Source: Prevotella sp. oral taxon 376 (GTDB lineage Bacteria; Bacteroidota; Bacteroidia; Bacteroidales; Bacteroidaceae). From it: a stretch of 64,000 nt of DNA. The DNA lies in assembly GCF_003043945.1 (NCBI RefSeq), contig NZ_PYXG01000001.1, positions 248,001 to 312,000 on the forward strand, in the 5' to 3' direction. Numbering within the stretch: position 1 is the stretch's first letter; every line of letters begins with the position of its first letter. Below, one piece after another: positions 8,872 through 17,925 of the stretch. The notes under the pieces are model-generated. The model was given only the letters and a program-made list of their open reading frames with translations, searched no databases and had not been told where the DNA came from. A program made the position numbers and the translations under genes.

Positions 8872-11800
8872 ATGAAACAGTACAAATTAGTGGACAATGT
8901 GCTGGGATGGTTTGCGTTTGTCGTCGCGGCCATCGTATATTGTTCTACCATTGAGCCCACGGCATCGTTCTGGGACTGCCCGGAATTCATATCCACCGCT
9001 TTCAAGCTTGAGGTCGGACACCCCCCCGGGGCACCTTTCTTCATGCTTACGGGCAATCTGTTTTCGCAGTTCGTGAGCGATCCCTCGCAAGTGGCCCGCA
9101 TGGTGAACACCATGAGCGCGCTCCTGAGCGCGACAACCATCATGTTCCTCTTCTGGAGCATCACCCATCTCACGCGTAAGCTGATCCTGAAAGACTGGGG
9201 CTCGCTCACTACGAGCAAGCTCATCACCATCGAGGCTTCCGGCTTGGTAGGCGCTCTGATCTACACTTTCAGCGACACCTTCTGGTTTTCTGCCGTCGAG
9301 GGCGAGGTCTATGCCTACTCCTCGGCCTTCACGGCCATCGTGTTCTGGCTCATCCTGAAATGGGAAGACCATGCCGACGAGCCTCACAGCGACCGCTGGC
9401 TGGTACTGATAGCTTATATGACCGGTCTGAGCATCGGCGTCCATTTGCTGAACCTGCTCTGCATTCCGGCCATCGTACTGGTGTTCGTCTACAAGAAATT
9501 CCCGAATGTGGAGCTCAAGGGGTCGCTGGTGGCATTGGTGATTTCGTTCGTCATCGTGGCTGCCGTGCTCTACGGCGTGGTGCCCGGCATCATCACGGTG
9601 GGCGGCTGGTTCGAGCTGTTCTTCGTCAACACGCTCGGCATGCCGTTCAATACGGGAGAGATAGTCTATATTTCCCTGCTCGTGGCCACCGTTATCTGGG
9701 CCATCTACGAGACCTATACCGACAGGAGCGAGAAGCGAGAGAACTTCGCGTTCCTGCTCTCCGTGGCCATGCTCGGCATCCCGTTCTACGGCTATGGATG
9801 GAAAGCCTTCATCACGGGAGTGGTGGTGCTCGTCATCCTATGGTTTGCCCTGAAGTATAACCACACCGTCAACAAGCGGAGGGAGCTCCTCGTCTCTGCC
9901 CGTGTGAAGAACACCATGCTGCTCTGCATGCTGATGCTGATGATCGGATACTCCAGCTATGCGCTCATCGTAATCCGCTCCTCGGCCAACCCCCCGATGG
10001 ACCAGAACTCCCCGGAGGACATCTTCACCCTGGGCAACTACCTCAGCCGCGACCAGTACGGCGACCGTCCGCTGCTCTACGGACAGGCCTACGGCTCGCA
10101 GGTGAAGCTCAAGACCGAGGGCAACACATGCATCCCCGTCCTGGAGAAGGGCGCGCCCATCTATGCGCGCAAGGAGAAGAGCAGCAAGGACGAGCGAGAC
10201 TCCTACTTCGTGGTGAACACCAAGGACAAGTATGTATATGCCCAGAACATGCTCTTCCCCCGCATGTACAGCAGCGCGCACGCACAAGCCTACAACGACT
10301 GGCTCGGCGGAATAGAAGGGCGCGATGTGCCCTATGACCGCTGCGGAGAGCCTATCACGGTAAAGATGCCCACTCAGATGGAGAATATCAAGTTCTTCCT
10401 GTCGTACCAGTGCAACTGGATGTACTGGCGATACTTCATGTGGAACTTCGCCGGCAGACAGAACGATATCCAAGGATCAGGTGAACTCGAGCACGGAAAC
10501 TGGCTCACCGGCATCCCGTTCATCGACAACGCACGGCTGGGGAACCAGAATCTGCTCCCCCAGGAACTGAAGGACAACAAGGGCCACAATGTCTATTATT
10601 GCCTCCCGCTGCTGCTCGGACTGCTCGGACTCTTCTGGCAAGCCTTCCGCGGCCGCCGCGGAATCCGCCAGTTCTGGGTGGTATTCTTCCTGTTCTTCAT
10701 GACAGGCCTTGCCATCGTCATCTATCTGAACCAGACTCCGATGCAGCCTCGTGAGCGCGACTATGCCTATGCCGGTTCGTTCTATGCTTTCGCCATCTGG
10801 TGCGGCATGGGTGTTGCGGCCATCGTCGACCAGCTGAAAAAGCGCCTGAAGACCGACAATGCCATCGTGGCTGTCGCCGTGGCCACGGCCTGCCTGCTGG
10901 TGCCCATACAGATGGCATCGCAGAACTGGGACGACCATGACCGCTCCGGGCGCTACACCTGCAGAGACTTCGGGCAGAACTATTTGATGACCCTTCAGGA
11001 TCAAGGCAATCCTATCATATTTACCAACGGCGATAACGACACCTTCCCCCTGTGGTATAACATGGATGTAGAGGGCGTGCGCACTGACGCCCGCGTCTGC
11101 AACCTGAGCTATCTGCAGACCGACTGGTATATCGACCAGATGAAACGCCCAGCCTACGAGTCTCCCTCTGTGCCCATCTCGTGGCCCCGCCTCGACTATT
11201 GCACGGGCACCAACGAGTATGTGGAGGTCATCCCTTCGGCCAAGCAGCAGATTCTCGACTACTACAAGGAGCATCCCGAGGCCGCTCGAAAGCAGTTCGG
11301 CGACGATCCGTTCGAACTGAAGAATGTGATGAAATACTGGGTGCTGTCGAAGAAGAGCGACATGCACTGCATCCCCAGCGACACGCTCTATGTAACCATT
11401 GATAAGGATGCCGTCAGGAAAAGTGGCATGCTCATGGCCTCTGACACCATCCCCGACAAGATGGTGATCTCGCTGGCAGGAAAGCGCGCGCTGTATAAAG
11501 GCGACCTGATGATGCTCGAGATGATTGCCAACTGCAACTGGACTCGCCCGCTGTATGTGGCCATCACCGTGGGGAACGAGAACTTTATGAACCTTGGCGA
11601 TAACTTCGTACAGGAGGGTCTGGCCAATCGCATCACCCCGTTCCGTACCAACACGGCAGGAGCCAAGCGCTTTGACACAACAAAAGTCTACAATAATGTG
11701 ATGAATCGCTATAAGTGGGGAGGACTGGACGCAGGTAAGAACATCTACCTCGACGAGACCGTGCGCCGCATGTGCTATACCCACCGTCAGCTGATGGCCG

Positions 11801-12234
11801 ACCTTGCTATGAACCTCATCCGAGAGAAGCAACCCGAAAAGGCCCGAAAGGTACTGGAAAAGGCAGAGAAAGTGTTGCCTCCAAGCCTCGTTCCGATGAA
11901 GTATATCGGAGGCGGAGCCGACCTTGCCCGTGCCTATGCCCTCGTGGGCGAGAAGGAAAAGGCCAAGAAGACCATACAGATCATGTGGAACGACGCCGCC
12001 CAGTACATGCGCTTCTACCTGAGTCTGTCGGGCAACAACTTCAGTCTCTCCCAGCAAGACTGCATGACCCAGATGTATATCATGCAGCAGCTGAACGAGA
12101 TCACGAATATGACGGATAAGAATCTTGCCAAACGGCAGCTTGATGAAATGAGCCATTACTATGCCGCCTATCGCACGAAAGGAGGTATAGATCCTCAGGT
12201 CGAGACCGGCGAGCATACGCAATTTGAAGAATAA
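8872..12234 (+). CDS. DUF2723 family large membrane protein (putative glycosyltransferase)
   Basis: An 1120-residue protein of the DUF2723 family, which is related to eukaryotic TMEM260, a protein O-mannosyltransferase. The signature TASFWDCPEFI and GHPPGAPFF is at residues 30-60, where the acidic residue of a GT-C-like active site would lie. About ten membrane helices follow, then a soluble periplasmic region from about residue 620, ending in a TPR-like helical segment (about 990-1070). Glycosyl transfer to exported proteins is therefore plausible but not shown. The gene has its own promoter and is followed 13 bases later by a polysaccharide deacetylase, which fits a cell-envelope sugar role. 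Confidence 0.9.
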   Translation: MKQYKLVDNVLGWFAFVVAAIVYCSTIEPTASFWDCPEFISTAFKLEVGHPPGAPFFMLTGNLFSQFVSDPSQVARMVNTMSALLSATTIMFLFWSITHLTRKLILKDWGSLTTSKLITIEASGLVGALIYTFSDTFWFSAVEGEVYAYSSAFTAIVFWLILKWEDHADEPHSDRWLVLIAYMTGLSIGVHLLNLLCIPAIVLVFVYKKFPNVELKGSLVALVISFVIVAAVLYGVVPGIITVGGWFELFFVNTLGMPFNTGEIVYISLLVATVIWAIYETYTDRSEKRENFAFLLSVAMLGIPFYGYGWKAFITGVVVLVILWFALKYNHTVNKRRELLVSARVKNTMLLCMLMLMIGYSSYALIVIRSSANPPMDQNSPEDIFTLGNYLSRDQYGDRPLLYGQAYGSQVKLKTEGNTCIPVLEKGAPIYARKEKSSKDERDSYFVVNTKDKYVYAQNMLFPRMYSSAHAQAYNDWLGGIEGRDVPYDRCGEPITVKMPTQMENIKFFLSYQCNWMYWRYFMWNFAGRQNDIQGSGELEHGNWLTGIPFIDNARLGNQNLLPQELKDNKGHNVYYCLPLLLGLLGLFWQAFRGRRGIRQFWVVFFLFFMTGLAIVIYLNQTPMQPRERDYAYAGSFYAFAIWCGMGVAAIVDQLKKRLKTDNAIVAVAVATACLLVPIQMASQNWDDHDRSGRYTCRDFGQNYLMTLQDQGNPIIFTNGDNDTFPLWYNMDVEGVRTDARVCNLSYLQTDWYIDQMKRPAYESPSVPISWPRLDYCTGTNEYVEVIPSAKQQILDYYKEHPEAARKQFGDDPFELKNVMKYWVLSKKSDMHCIPSDTLYVTIDKDAVRKSGMLMASDTIPDKMVISLAGKRALYKGDLMMLEMIANCNWTRPLYVAITVGNENFMNLGDNFVQEGLANRITPFRTNTAGAKRFDTTKVYNNVMNRYKWGGLDAGKNIYLDETVRRMCYTHRQLMADLAMNLIREKQPEKARKVLEKAEKVLPPSLVPMKYIGGGADLARAYALVGEKEKAKKTIQIMWNDAAQYMRFYLSLSGNNFSLSQQDCMTQMYIMQQLNEITNMTDKNLAKRQLDEMSHYYAAYRTKGGIDPQVETGEHTQFEE

Positions 12235-12247
12235 GAAACCATAGCCG

Positions 12248-12859
12248 ATGTTCATAGAACAACCCTCGTTCTGGCTGCGCTGGCTCTATCCGGCAGCCAC
12301 ATGGCGGATGGACAAGAACGACCATTCGGTCTATCTCACTTTCGACGACGGACCGATACCGGAGTCTACACCCTTCATCCTCCAGACGCTGAGGGAGTTC
12401 AAGGCTAAGGGCACTTTCTTCATGGTCGGCGAGAATGTGCTCCGCTACCACGACCTCTATAATCAGATCGTGGCGGAAGGCCATCAAGTGGGCAACCACA
12501 CCTTTAATCACCTCGGCTCGCTGAAGCATATGCCCATCACTTATGCGGCCAATGTCCACAAGGCCAACGAACTCATCCACGCCCATCTGTTCCGCCCGCC
12601 CCACGGATGGATGAAGCGAACGGTCTACTGGTGGATGAACCGTCACTACCGCATCATCATGTGGGACCTCGTAACGCGCGATTATTCCAAGTGGATGACT
12701 GCCGACGATGTGCTCGACAATGTGAAGAAGTATGCCCGCAACGGCTCCATCATCACCTTCCACGACTCACTGAAGAGCATCGACAAACTGCACTATGCGT
12801 TGCCCCAGGCCCTGAAGTGGCTCAAGGAACAGGGTTATGAATTCAAGATTTTCGACTGA
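12248..12859 (+). CDS. Polysaccharide deacetylase (NodB/CE4 family)
   Basis: A 203-residue carbohydrate esterase family 4 enzyme that should remove N- or O-acetyl groups from a polysaccharide. The five family motifs are visible: TFDDGP with the catalytic and metal aspartates, NHTFNH giving the two metal histidines, FRPPHGW, the WDL segment and TFHDS with the last histidine. There is no signal peptide, but the N-terminus (FWLRWLYPAATWRM) is hydrophobic and could anchor the protein. It lies 13 bases after the DUF2723 gene and is probably in its operon. A strong stem-loop follows. Confidence 0.92.
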   Translation: MFIEQPSFWLRWLYPAATWRMDKNDHSVYLTFDDGPIPESTPFILQTLREFKAKGTFFMVGENVLRYHDLYNQIVAEGHQVGNHTFNHLGSLKHMPITYAANVHKANELIHAHLFRPPHGWMKRTVYWWMNRHYRIIMWDLVTRDYSKWMTADDVLDNVKKYARNGSIITFHDSLKSIDKLHYALPQALKWLKEQGYEFKIFD

Positions 12860-12863
12860 TAAC

Positions 12864-12896
12864 GATAAGGCAGGGGCGCTTGTCCCCGGCCTTATC
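12864..12896. terminator. Strong stem-loop after the deacetylase gene
   Basis: GATAAGGC pairs with GCCTTATC, with an inner AGGGG/CCCC helix. There is no T-run on either strand, so it may be a 3'-end stabiliser or an intrinsic terminator of poor type. Confidence 0.5.
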
Positions 12897-12920
12897 ACTT
12901 CTGAGGTATCCTAACAGGCC

Positions 12921-13397
12921 ATGACAAACGCAGAACGGAAGAAACGCTTGACCGAGAGTCGCCTGTATCTGTGCATGCAGAAGATTTCCACCTACCTCGA
13001 CCGCTACTACCTCGATGCCATCACAGGATTAGTGCCCGGTGGCATCGGCGACGCGGCGACTGCGTTGTTTTCGCTCATCCATGTCTATTTCGCCTTGTTC
13101 CGGCTCCGCTCCGTGCCCCTCACCCTCGCCATCCTGAACAACACGCTCCGCGATGTCTTGCTCGGGCTCATTCCCTTTTATGTGGGCGATGTGCTCGACT
13201 TCTTCCATCGCGCCAACTCCAGAAACATGGCACTTATCGACGGATTCCTCAACGACGATCAGGCTATCATCCACAAAATCAACCGAAAGGCCCTGCAAAG
13301 CCTCGCCATGGTCATAGCCTTCGTACTCGCCATCTTCATCATGCTGTATGCCCTGATAAGGATAGCCTCCGCATTGGGCACCGTCATTTTCAGCTGA
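12921..13397 (+). CDS. DUF4112 domain membrane protein
   Basis: The 158 residues fit the DUF4112 family: a conserved start (YLDRYYLDAITGLVPGGIGD), two central hydrophobic stretches, the NTLRDVLLGLIPFYVGDVLD core and a C-terminal membrane helix. The function of the family is unknown. It is 62 bp downstream of the deacetylase, beyond a stem-loop, and no separate promoter was seen, so it could be a weakly expressed tail of that operon. An ATG at 12921 begins the family's conserved region about 30 residues in, which supports the start. Confidence 0.85.
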   Translation: MTNAERKKRLTESRLYLCMQKISTYLDRYYLDAITGLVPGGIGDAATALFSLIHVYFALFRLRSVPLTLAILNNTLRDVLLGLIPFYVGDVLDFFHRANSRNMALIDGFLNDDQAIIHKINRKALQSLAMVIAFVLAIFIMLYALIRIASALGTVIFS

Positions 13398-13473
13398 CCA
13401 AGCCCCATATACCTATTTATATTATTTAAACTTACTTTTCTCCGGAATTCTTTCTTGTTTCAAAGAAATGTGT

Positions 13474-13481
13474 TATATTTG
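13474..13481 (+). promoter_or_regulatory. Promoter of sucCD (-7 element)
   Basis: TATATTTG fits TAnnTTTG 31 bp before the sucC start. A TTG at 13455-13457 is closer than usual (16 bases). Confidence 0.6.
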
Positions 13482-13511
13482 CATGGAATTCTACTAATTA
13501 ATTAAGTTACT

Positions 13512-14651
13512 ATGAAAGTTCATGAATATCAGGCAAAAGGTTTCTTTGCCCAGTATGGGTTACCGGTTGACAGGAGCATTCTCTGCCATTCCGTCGACGA
13601 GGCCGTGGAGGCTTACCGCAAGCTCGGTCTCGAAAAGGTAGTCGTCAAAGCACAGGTTCACACGGGTGGCCGCGGAAAGGCCGGAGGCGTGAAGCTCGCA
13701 GCCTCGGAGGACGAGGTTCGCCGGCACGCCGGCAACATCCTCGGGATGAATATCAAAGGCTTCACCGTCGACCGCATCCTCATCGGCGAAGCCGTGGACA
13801 TCGCGTCGGAATACTATGTGAGCATCCTCGTAGACCGTCGCACGAAATCTCCCATCCTCATGCTCAGCCGCGAGGGCGGCATGGAAATAGAGAAGGTGGC
13901 CAAAGAGACCCCCGAGAAGATCATCAAGATTGCCATCGACCCCCTCGTGGGACTGCCTGTCTATAAGGCCCGAGAAGCCGCCTTCGCCCTGTTCGACGAC
14001 ATGGCGCAGGTGAAACAGGCCATCCCGCTGTTCCAAAATCTATACCGCCTCTTTGTGGAGAAGGATGCCTCGCTGGCGGAGATCAACCCGCTCATCGTGG
14101 ACAAGAGCGGCGACTTGAAAGCCATCGACGCCAAGATGACCTTCGACAACAATGCCCTCTTCCGCCATCCGGATGTGGCCGAGCTCAACGAGCCCACCGA
14201 AGAAGAGAAAAAGGAGCTCTATGCCAAGGAGAAAGGATTCAGCTATGTGAACCTTGGCGGCAACATCGGGTGCATGGTCAATGGCGCAGGACTGGCCATG
14301 GCTACTATGGACATGATCAAGCTCTACGGCGGCGATCCTGCCAACTTCCTCGATATCGGCGGAAGCTCTAATCCCCAAAAGATCGTAGAAGCCATGAAGC
14401 TGCTCCTGAGCGACCGGCATGTGAAAGTGGTGCTCATCAACATCTTCGGGGGCATTACCCGTTGCGACGATGTGGCAAAAGGACTGATAGAAGCCTTCAA
14501 AGAACTCGACACCAGCATGCCCATCGTCATCCGCCTCACGGGCACCAACGAATCCGAGGGCCGCGCATTGCTGCAGGGCACCAAGTTCACCGTTGGCACC
14601 ACCATGGCCGACGCCGGCCACAAGGCTGTGGAGATAGCCGCAAAGCTTTAA
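13512..14651 (+). CDS. sucC: Succinate--CoA ligase, beta subunit
   Basis: The beta subunit binds nucleotide and succinate in the reversible conversion of succinyl-CoA to succinate. It starts MKVHEYQAKGFFAQYGLPV as in all SucC proteins. An ATP-grasp domain follows with VVVKAQVHTGGRGKAGGVK, and the C-terminal CoA-ligase domain contains GNIGCMVNGAGLAMATMD and IFGGITRCD. Length (379 residues) is slightly under the typical 385-390. It is followed 38 bases later by sucD. In succinate-producing anaerobes the enzyme links the succinate pathway to methylmalonyl-CoA, and a Na+-pumping decarboxylase that may use this substrate is encoded at 35.3-37.9 kb. Confidence 0.97.
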   Translation: MKVHEYQAKGFFAQYGLPVDRSILCHSVDEAVEAYRKLGLEKVVVKAQVHTGGRGKAGGVKLAASEDEVRRHAGNILGMNIKGFTVDRILIGEAVDIASEYYVSILVDRRTKSPILMLSREGGMEIEKVAKETPEKIIKIAIDPLVGLPVYKAREAAFALFDDMAQVKQAIPLFQNLYRLFVEKDASLAEINPLIVDKSGDLKAIDAKMTFDNNALFRHPDVAELNEPTEEEKKELYAKEKGFSYVNLGGNIGCMVNGAGLAMATMDMIKLYGGDPANFLDIGGSSNPQKIVEAMKLLLSDRHVKVVLINIFGGITRCDDVAKGLIEAFKELDTSMPIVIRLTGTNESEGRALLQGTKFTVGTTMADAGHKAVEIAAKL

Positions 14652-14689
14652 GGAAGAATATATCAAGAACCGTTTAAAATCCAGAAGAA

Positions 14690-15562
14690 ATGAGTATTTT
14701 AGTCCATAAGAATACAAGAGTTATCGTACAGGGTATCACGGGGCGCGACGGCGGCTTCCATGCATCGAAGATGAAGGCCTACGGCACCCACATCGTGGGC
14801 GGCACCTCGCCGGGAAAAGCCGGACAGGAAGTAGACGGAATCCCCGTCTTCAACACCGTCAAGGACGCCGTGGCAGCCACGGGAGCCGACACCTCCATCA
14901 TCTTCGTGCCGGCAGCCTTTGCCAAGGATGCCATGCTCGAGGCTGCCGATGGAGGCATCAAACTCATCGTCTGCATCACCGAAGGCGTGCCCGTAGAGGA
15001 CGCCGTCTATGCTCACCGGTACATCCACGACAAGGGAGCCAACCTCATCGGGCCAAACTGTCCCGGGCTCATCACCCCTGAGGAATGCCTCGTGGGTATC
15101 ATGCCCACGAACATCTTCAAGCGCGGAGGCACCGGAGTCATCAGCCGCAGCGGGACACTGACCTATGAGGTGGTCTACAACCTCACGCAAGCGGGGCTCG
15201 GACAGTCTACCGCCATCGGCGTGGGAGGCGATCCCGTGGTGGGCCTTTACTTCGAAGACCTGCTCCAGATGTTCCAGGACGACCCCGAGACCGACAGTAT
15301 CGCCCTCATCGGTGAGATAGGCGGCGATGCCGAGGAGCGTGCGGCCCGCTTCATCAAAGAGCATGTAACGAAGCCCGTCGCCGTGTTCATCTCCGGCCGT
15401 CAGGCACCTCCGGGCAAGCAGATGGGCCATGCCGGAGCCATCATCTCAAGCACATCGGGCTCCGCTGAGGACAAGGTGGCTGCCTTCGAAGCCGTGGGCG
15501 TGCCTGTGGCCAAGGAAACCAGCGAGATTCCGGAACTGCTCAAGAAGCAGATGGGAAAGTAA
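14690..15562 (+). CDS. sucD: Succinate--CoA ligase, alpha subunit
   Basis: The alpha subunit carries the CoA-binding domain and the phosphorylated histidine. MSILVHKNTRVIVQGITGRD at the N-terminus, LIGPNCPGLITP, and MGHAGAIISSTSGSAEDK with the catalytic histidine are all present. At 290 residues it has the family length. It forms an operon with sucC and ends just before a rho-independent terminator embedded in a 22-bp-period array. Confidence 0.97.
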   Translation: MSILVHKNTRVIVQGITGRDGGFHASKMKAYGTHIVGGTSPGKAGQEVDGIPVFNTVKDAVAATGADTSIIFVPAAFAKDAMLEAADGGIKLIVCITEGVPVEDAVYAHRYIHDKGANLIGPNCPGLITPEECLVGIMPTNIFKRGGTGVISRSGTLTYEVVYNLTQAGLGQSTAIGVGGDPVVGLYFEDLLQMFQDDPETDSIALIGEIGGDAEERAARFIKEHVTKPVAVFISGRQAPPGKQMGHAGAIISSTSGSAEDKVAAFEAVGVPVAKETSEIPELLKKQMGK

Positions 15563-15661
15563 GGCGAAAGCCCTTACATCCCTCTCCCCAACCTCTTCCC
15601 AATCCCTCCCAAAAGGGGAGAAAGGGACAGTCTCTTTTACCCCTTCTGCAGAGGGGGCAGT

Positions 15662-15698
15662 AAAAAGCCGTTAAAAGCGTTGCTTCTAACGGCTTTTT
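15662..15698 (+). terminator. Rho-independent terminator of sucCD
   Basis: AAAAAGCCGTTA (15662-15673) and TAACGGCTTTTT (15687-15698) form a perfect 12-bp stem with a 13-base loop and a T-run. It lies 100 bp after sucD. Confidence 0.85.
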
Positions 15699-15760
15699 GC
15701 CTTTCTTTTAACCGTTAGAAGCCTTCCTTTTAACGGCCTTTTACTTTTCTTTTAACGGCC
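15665..15760. repeat. 22-bp-period array, family C (TAACGG units)
   Basis: TAAC(C/G)G occurs at 15687, 15709, 15731 and 15753, exactly 22 bp apart, in units like TAACGGCTTTTTGCCTTTC. A further 22-base unit at 15665-15686 carries the complementary CCGTTA. The first two units form the sucCD terminator. Confidence 0.7.
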
Positions 15761-15995
15761 AGCCATCTCCCTCGCCTATAAAGGGGGTTGAGAAGAGAGA
15801 TTTCTCCTCCCTCTCCTCTGGAGGAAGCTCGAGGAAAAACTTGTCGTATCGCAACACGGCGGAGGGCGGCGAAGGCATGCTTGCAAATCGCCCTCCATGC
15901 GCAAACAGAGGGATTCCAGAAGGCCCGAAAATTGCCTGTACAACTGTTAAAAACGACTTCCGGACACATCGCAAGGGCAATTCCTCACCAAAACA
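15761..15995. other. Gene-free stretch between sucCD and the acyltransferase gene
   Basis: No coding region with plausible composition was recognised. Short open frames exist on both strands, but they lack family motifs and promoters. The stretch 15880-16003 has the look of a decayed or interspersed element, but this is only an impression and would need a genome-wide comparison. Confidence 0.4.
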
Positions 15996-16027
15996 TTGCC
16001 TGATATGAGGAAAAAAGGCTACCTTTG
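15996..16027 (+). promoter_or_regulatory. Promoter of the acyltransferase gene
   Basis: TTG at 15996-15998 and TACCTTTG at 16020-16027 are separated by 21 bases, a good Bacteroidota promoter. It shows that the true start is downstream of 16034. Confidence 0.7.
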
Positions 16028-16087
16028 CCGAGAATATACATCAAGGATCGCTCCAACACGGACTCCTCAAACCAAGAACCATCTTAC

Positions 16088-17098
16088 ATGTCGAAAGAAT
16101 ACACGCAGATAATGAAAGGCATAGCCATCATGATGATGGTGTGGCTCCACCTGTTCAACAACATCTCCGCAGCGCAATATTACGCCGATCTCACCATTGG
16201 CACGAGACCTCTCGCATGGTTGCTTGCGGGAGCCTGCAACCCTGTAGGCATCTTCATCGCACTCGGAGGATATGGCTTATACTGTGTTTACCTCAAGGAA
16301 AAAGACGAGCACCATGTCTCGCGCATCATCAAGCTGTATGGACACTATTGGCTGATTACAGCCACTTTCATTGCCGTGGGATCCATAGGGGGGGGTATAA
16401 CATATCTATCTGATTTACAGACTATTATATACAACATAACCGGATTGAGAACTACATGGAACGGCGAATGCTGGTTCTTGCTTCCCTATTCCATCCTATC
16501 TCTTTCCTATCCGATAATATTCAGAGTCATCGGTAGATGCCGGCCATGGCTTGTGGTCGGCGCAACATTCATTGGCTCGTTCCTCATGATGGCCCTGCTG
16601 CATTTCTATCACGCCACGATCTCGCCAAATCCACTATTGTTTCTACCGGTGGCGCTCGTCGAATTCCTGTTCTGCTTCTGCTGTGGAGCCCTCGCCAAAA
16701 AGTACGCTGTCATAGAGCGGTTCAATGGCTGGCTCCGGCGAAGTGGCATCGGCAACAAAAGCCTGCTTTCCATCCTTTGCGTCCTCATCCTCGTTCGCAT
16801 CCTAATCCCCCACTCCTCGTGGGGAGGAATATTCTCACTGACACTATTGCTGTTGCTCTCCGCCATTAAATATCAAACATGGACAAGAACGGGACTGGCG
16901 TTCTTAGGAGCTCACTCCATGAACATCTGGATGATACACACATGGTTTTGCTACTATCTGTTCCACGACTTCTTCTACGGTTTTAACTATCCTATACTCA
17001 TCTTTGCGGCCACATTGGGGGCTTCGATTCTGGCATCCATGCTTGTAAATGCCATCTTCGTCTTTGTGGAGAAACGACCACGAAAAAGGGTGAATTAG
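16088..17098 (+). CDS. Acyltransferase-3 family membrane protein
   Basis: A 336-residue polytopic protein of the acyltransferase-3 (OafA/NRF-6-like) family, which O-acetylates or O-acylates cell-surface sugars. The N-terminal helix MKGIAIMMMVWLHLFNN contains the expected histidine of the active site, and about ten membrane helices follow. The frame can be read from a TTG at 16025, but that codon lies inside the promoter -7 element, so I place the start at the ATG at 16088. The C-terminal RPRKRVN is cytoplasmic. It stands alone with its own promoter; the codon use is more AT-rich and C-poor than in neighbouring housekeeping genes, as often seen for surface-polysaccharide genes. Confidence 0.85.
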   Translation: MSKEYTQIMKGIAIMMMVWLHLFNNISAAQYYADLTIGTRPLAWLLAGACNPVGIFIALGGYGLYCVYLKEKDEHHVSRIIKLYGHYWLITATFIAVGSIGGGITYLSDLQTIIYNITGLRTTWNGECWFLLPYSILSLSYPIIFRVIGRCRPWLVVGATFIGSFLMMALLHFYHATISPNPLLFLPVALVEFLFCFCCGALAKKYAVIERFNGWLRRSGIGNKSLLSILCVLILVRILIPHSSWGGIFSLTLLLLLSAIKYQTWTRTGLAFLGAHSMNIWMIHTWFCYYLFHDFFYGFNYPILIFAATLGASILASMLVNAIFVFVEKRPRKRVN

Positions 17099-17162
17099 AC
17101 TCCTTTCTCTTACCTTCACGATTTTTCAGCCTCTACTCTGCGGTTCTCTCCGCTTTTTTCCC

Positions 17163-17170
17163 TATCTTTG
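17163..17170 (+). promoter_or_regulatory. -7 element of the Nudix gene
   Basis: TATCTTTG ends only 7 bp before the ATG at 17178, which would leave almost no leader. Translation may instead begin at the ATG at 17199. Confidence 0.6.
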
Positions 17171-17177
17171 TCCAGAT

Positions 17178-17744
17178 ATGAAATTCGACGACGAAGACAT
17201 GAAATGGAGGGTTCTCTCGAAAGAGGAACTTTTCCGGCGACCCTGGCTTACCGTGCGCCGCGACAAGGTGGAGCTGCCCGACGGCCGTGTCCACTCCGAA
17301 TACTATGTGCTCCACTATCCCACCTGGGTTAATGTCATTGCCGAAACCGATGACGGCAGGCTCATCCTCGAACGCCAATACCGGCATGGACTCGGCATCA
17401 TGTCGACCGAAATCTGCGCTGGGGTCGCTGAAAAAGGGGAGGAACCACTTGCGGCGGCCAAACGGGAGCTGCAAGAGGAGACAGGCTTCGGCGGAGGGGA
17501 ATGGGAGCTTCTGATGAAGACCGCTCCCAACTCGGGAGCCATGGACAATCTCTGCTATTCCTATCTTGCCCGCGGGGTGAGACGGATTTCAGACCAACAC
17601 CTCGACCACACCGAGGACATCAAAGTCCACTTCTTAGAGAAAGAGGAAGTGCTCCGCATGCTGAAAGCCGGCGAACTCCTTCAGGCTATGATGGTCGCAC
17701 CGCTATGGAAGTACTTCTGCCTGTATACCGACCTGATAAAATAG
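17178..17744 (+). CDS. Nudix hydrolase, ADP-ribose pyrophosphatase-like
   Basis: The protein hydrolyses a nucleoside diphosphate linked to another group; the overall layout resembles ADP-ribose pyrophosphatases. A perfect Nudix box (GX5EX7REUXEEXGU) is seen as GVAEKGEEPLAAAK followed by RELQEETGF, and the N-terminal half has the RPWLTVRRDKVELPDG segment seen in that group. Length is 188 residues. The promoter -7 element is so close to the ATG at 17178 that the mRNA would be nearly leaderless; starting at 17199 (MKWRVLSKEE) would remove seven acidic residues and give a normal leader. Confidence 0.88.
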   Translation: MKFDDEDMKWRVLSKEELFRRPWLTVRRDKVELPDGRVHSEYYVLHYPTWVNVIAETDDGRLILERQYRHGLGIMSTEICAGVAEKGEEPLAAAKRELQEETGFGGGEWELLMKTAPNSGAMDNLCYSYLARGVRRISDQHLDHTEDIKVHFLEKEEVLRMLKAGELLQAMMVAPLWKYFCLYTDLIK

Positions 17745-17751
17745 GATTGTC

Positions 17752-17871
17752 ATGAGAATCATCAAGATCATCACCATGTTGCCCCTCTACCTCAACATCA
17801 CAACCACCGAGACACAGAGGGCCCTGTCCGACCTGTGGAAACTCAAACTGCGCATGTACTGGGGCAGGTAA
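17752..17871 (+). CDS. Possible 39-residue small protein
   Basis: A short frame begins ATG 7 bases after the Nudix stop (MRIIKIITMLPLYLNITTTE at the start) and ends at TAA. The first half is hydrophobic and the second basic. There is no recognised family and no separate promoter, so it may be a chance frame or a small protein translated after the Nudix gene. Confidence 0.3.
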   Translation: MRIIKIITMLPLYLNITTTETQRALSDLWKLKLRMYWGR

Positions 17872-17925
17872 TCGGTCCCCTCCAAAGCGGAGACGAAACC
17901 AACAACGAAAAAGCATCATTGACAT

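Noticed and set aside
15788-16003. Small overlapping frames between sucCD and the acyltransferase gene
   Set aside because: No family or start signals; most likely decayed or repeat sequence.
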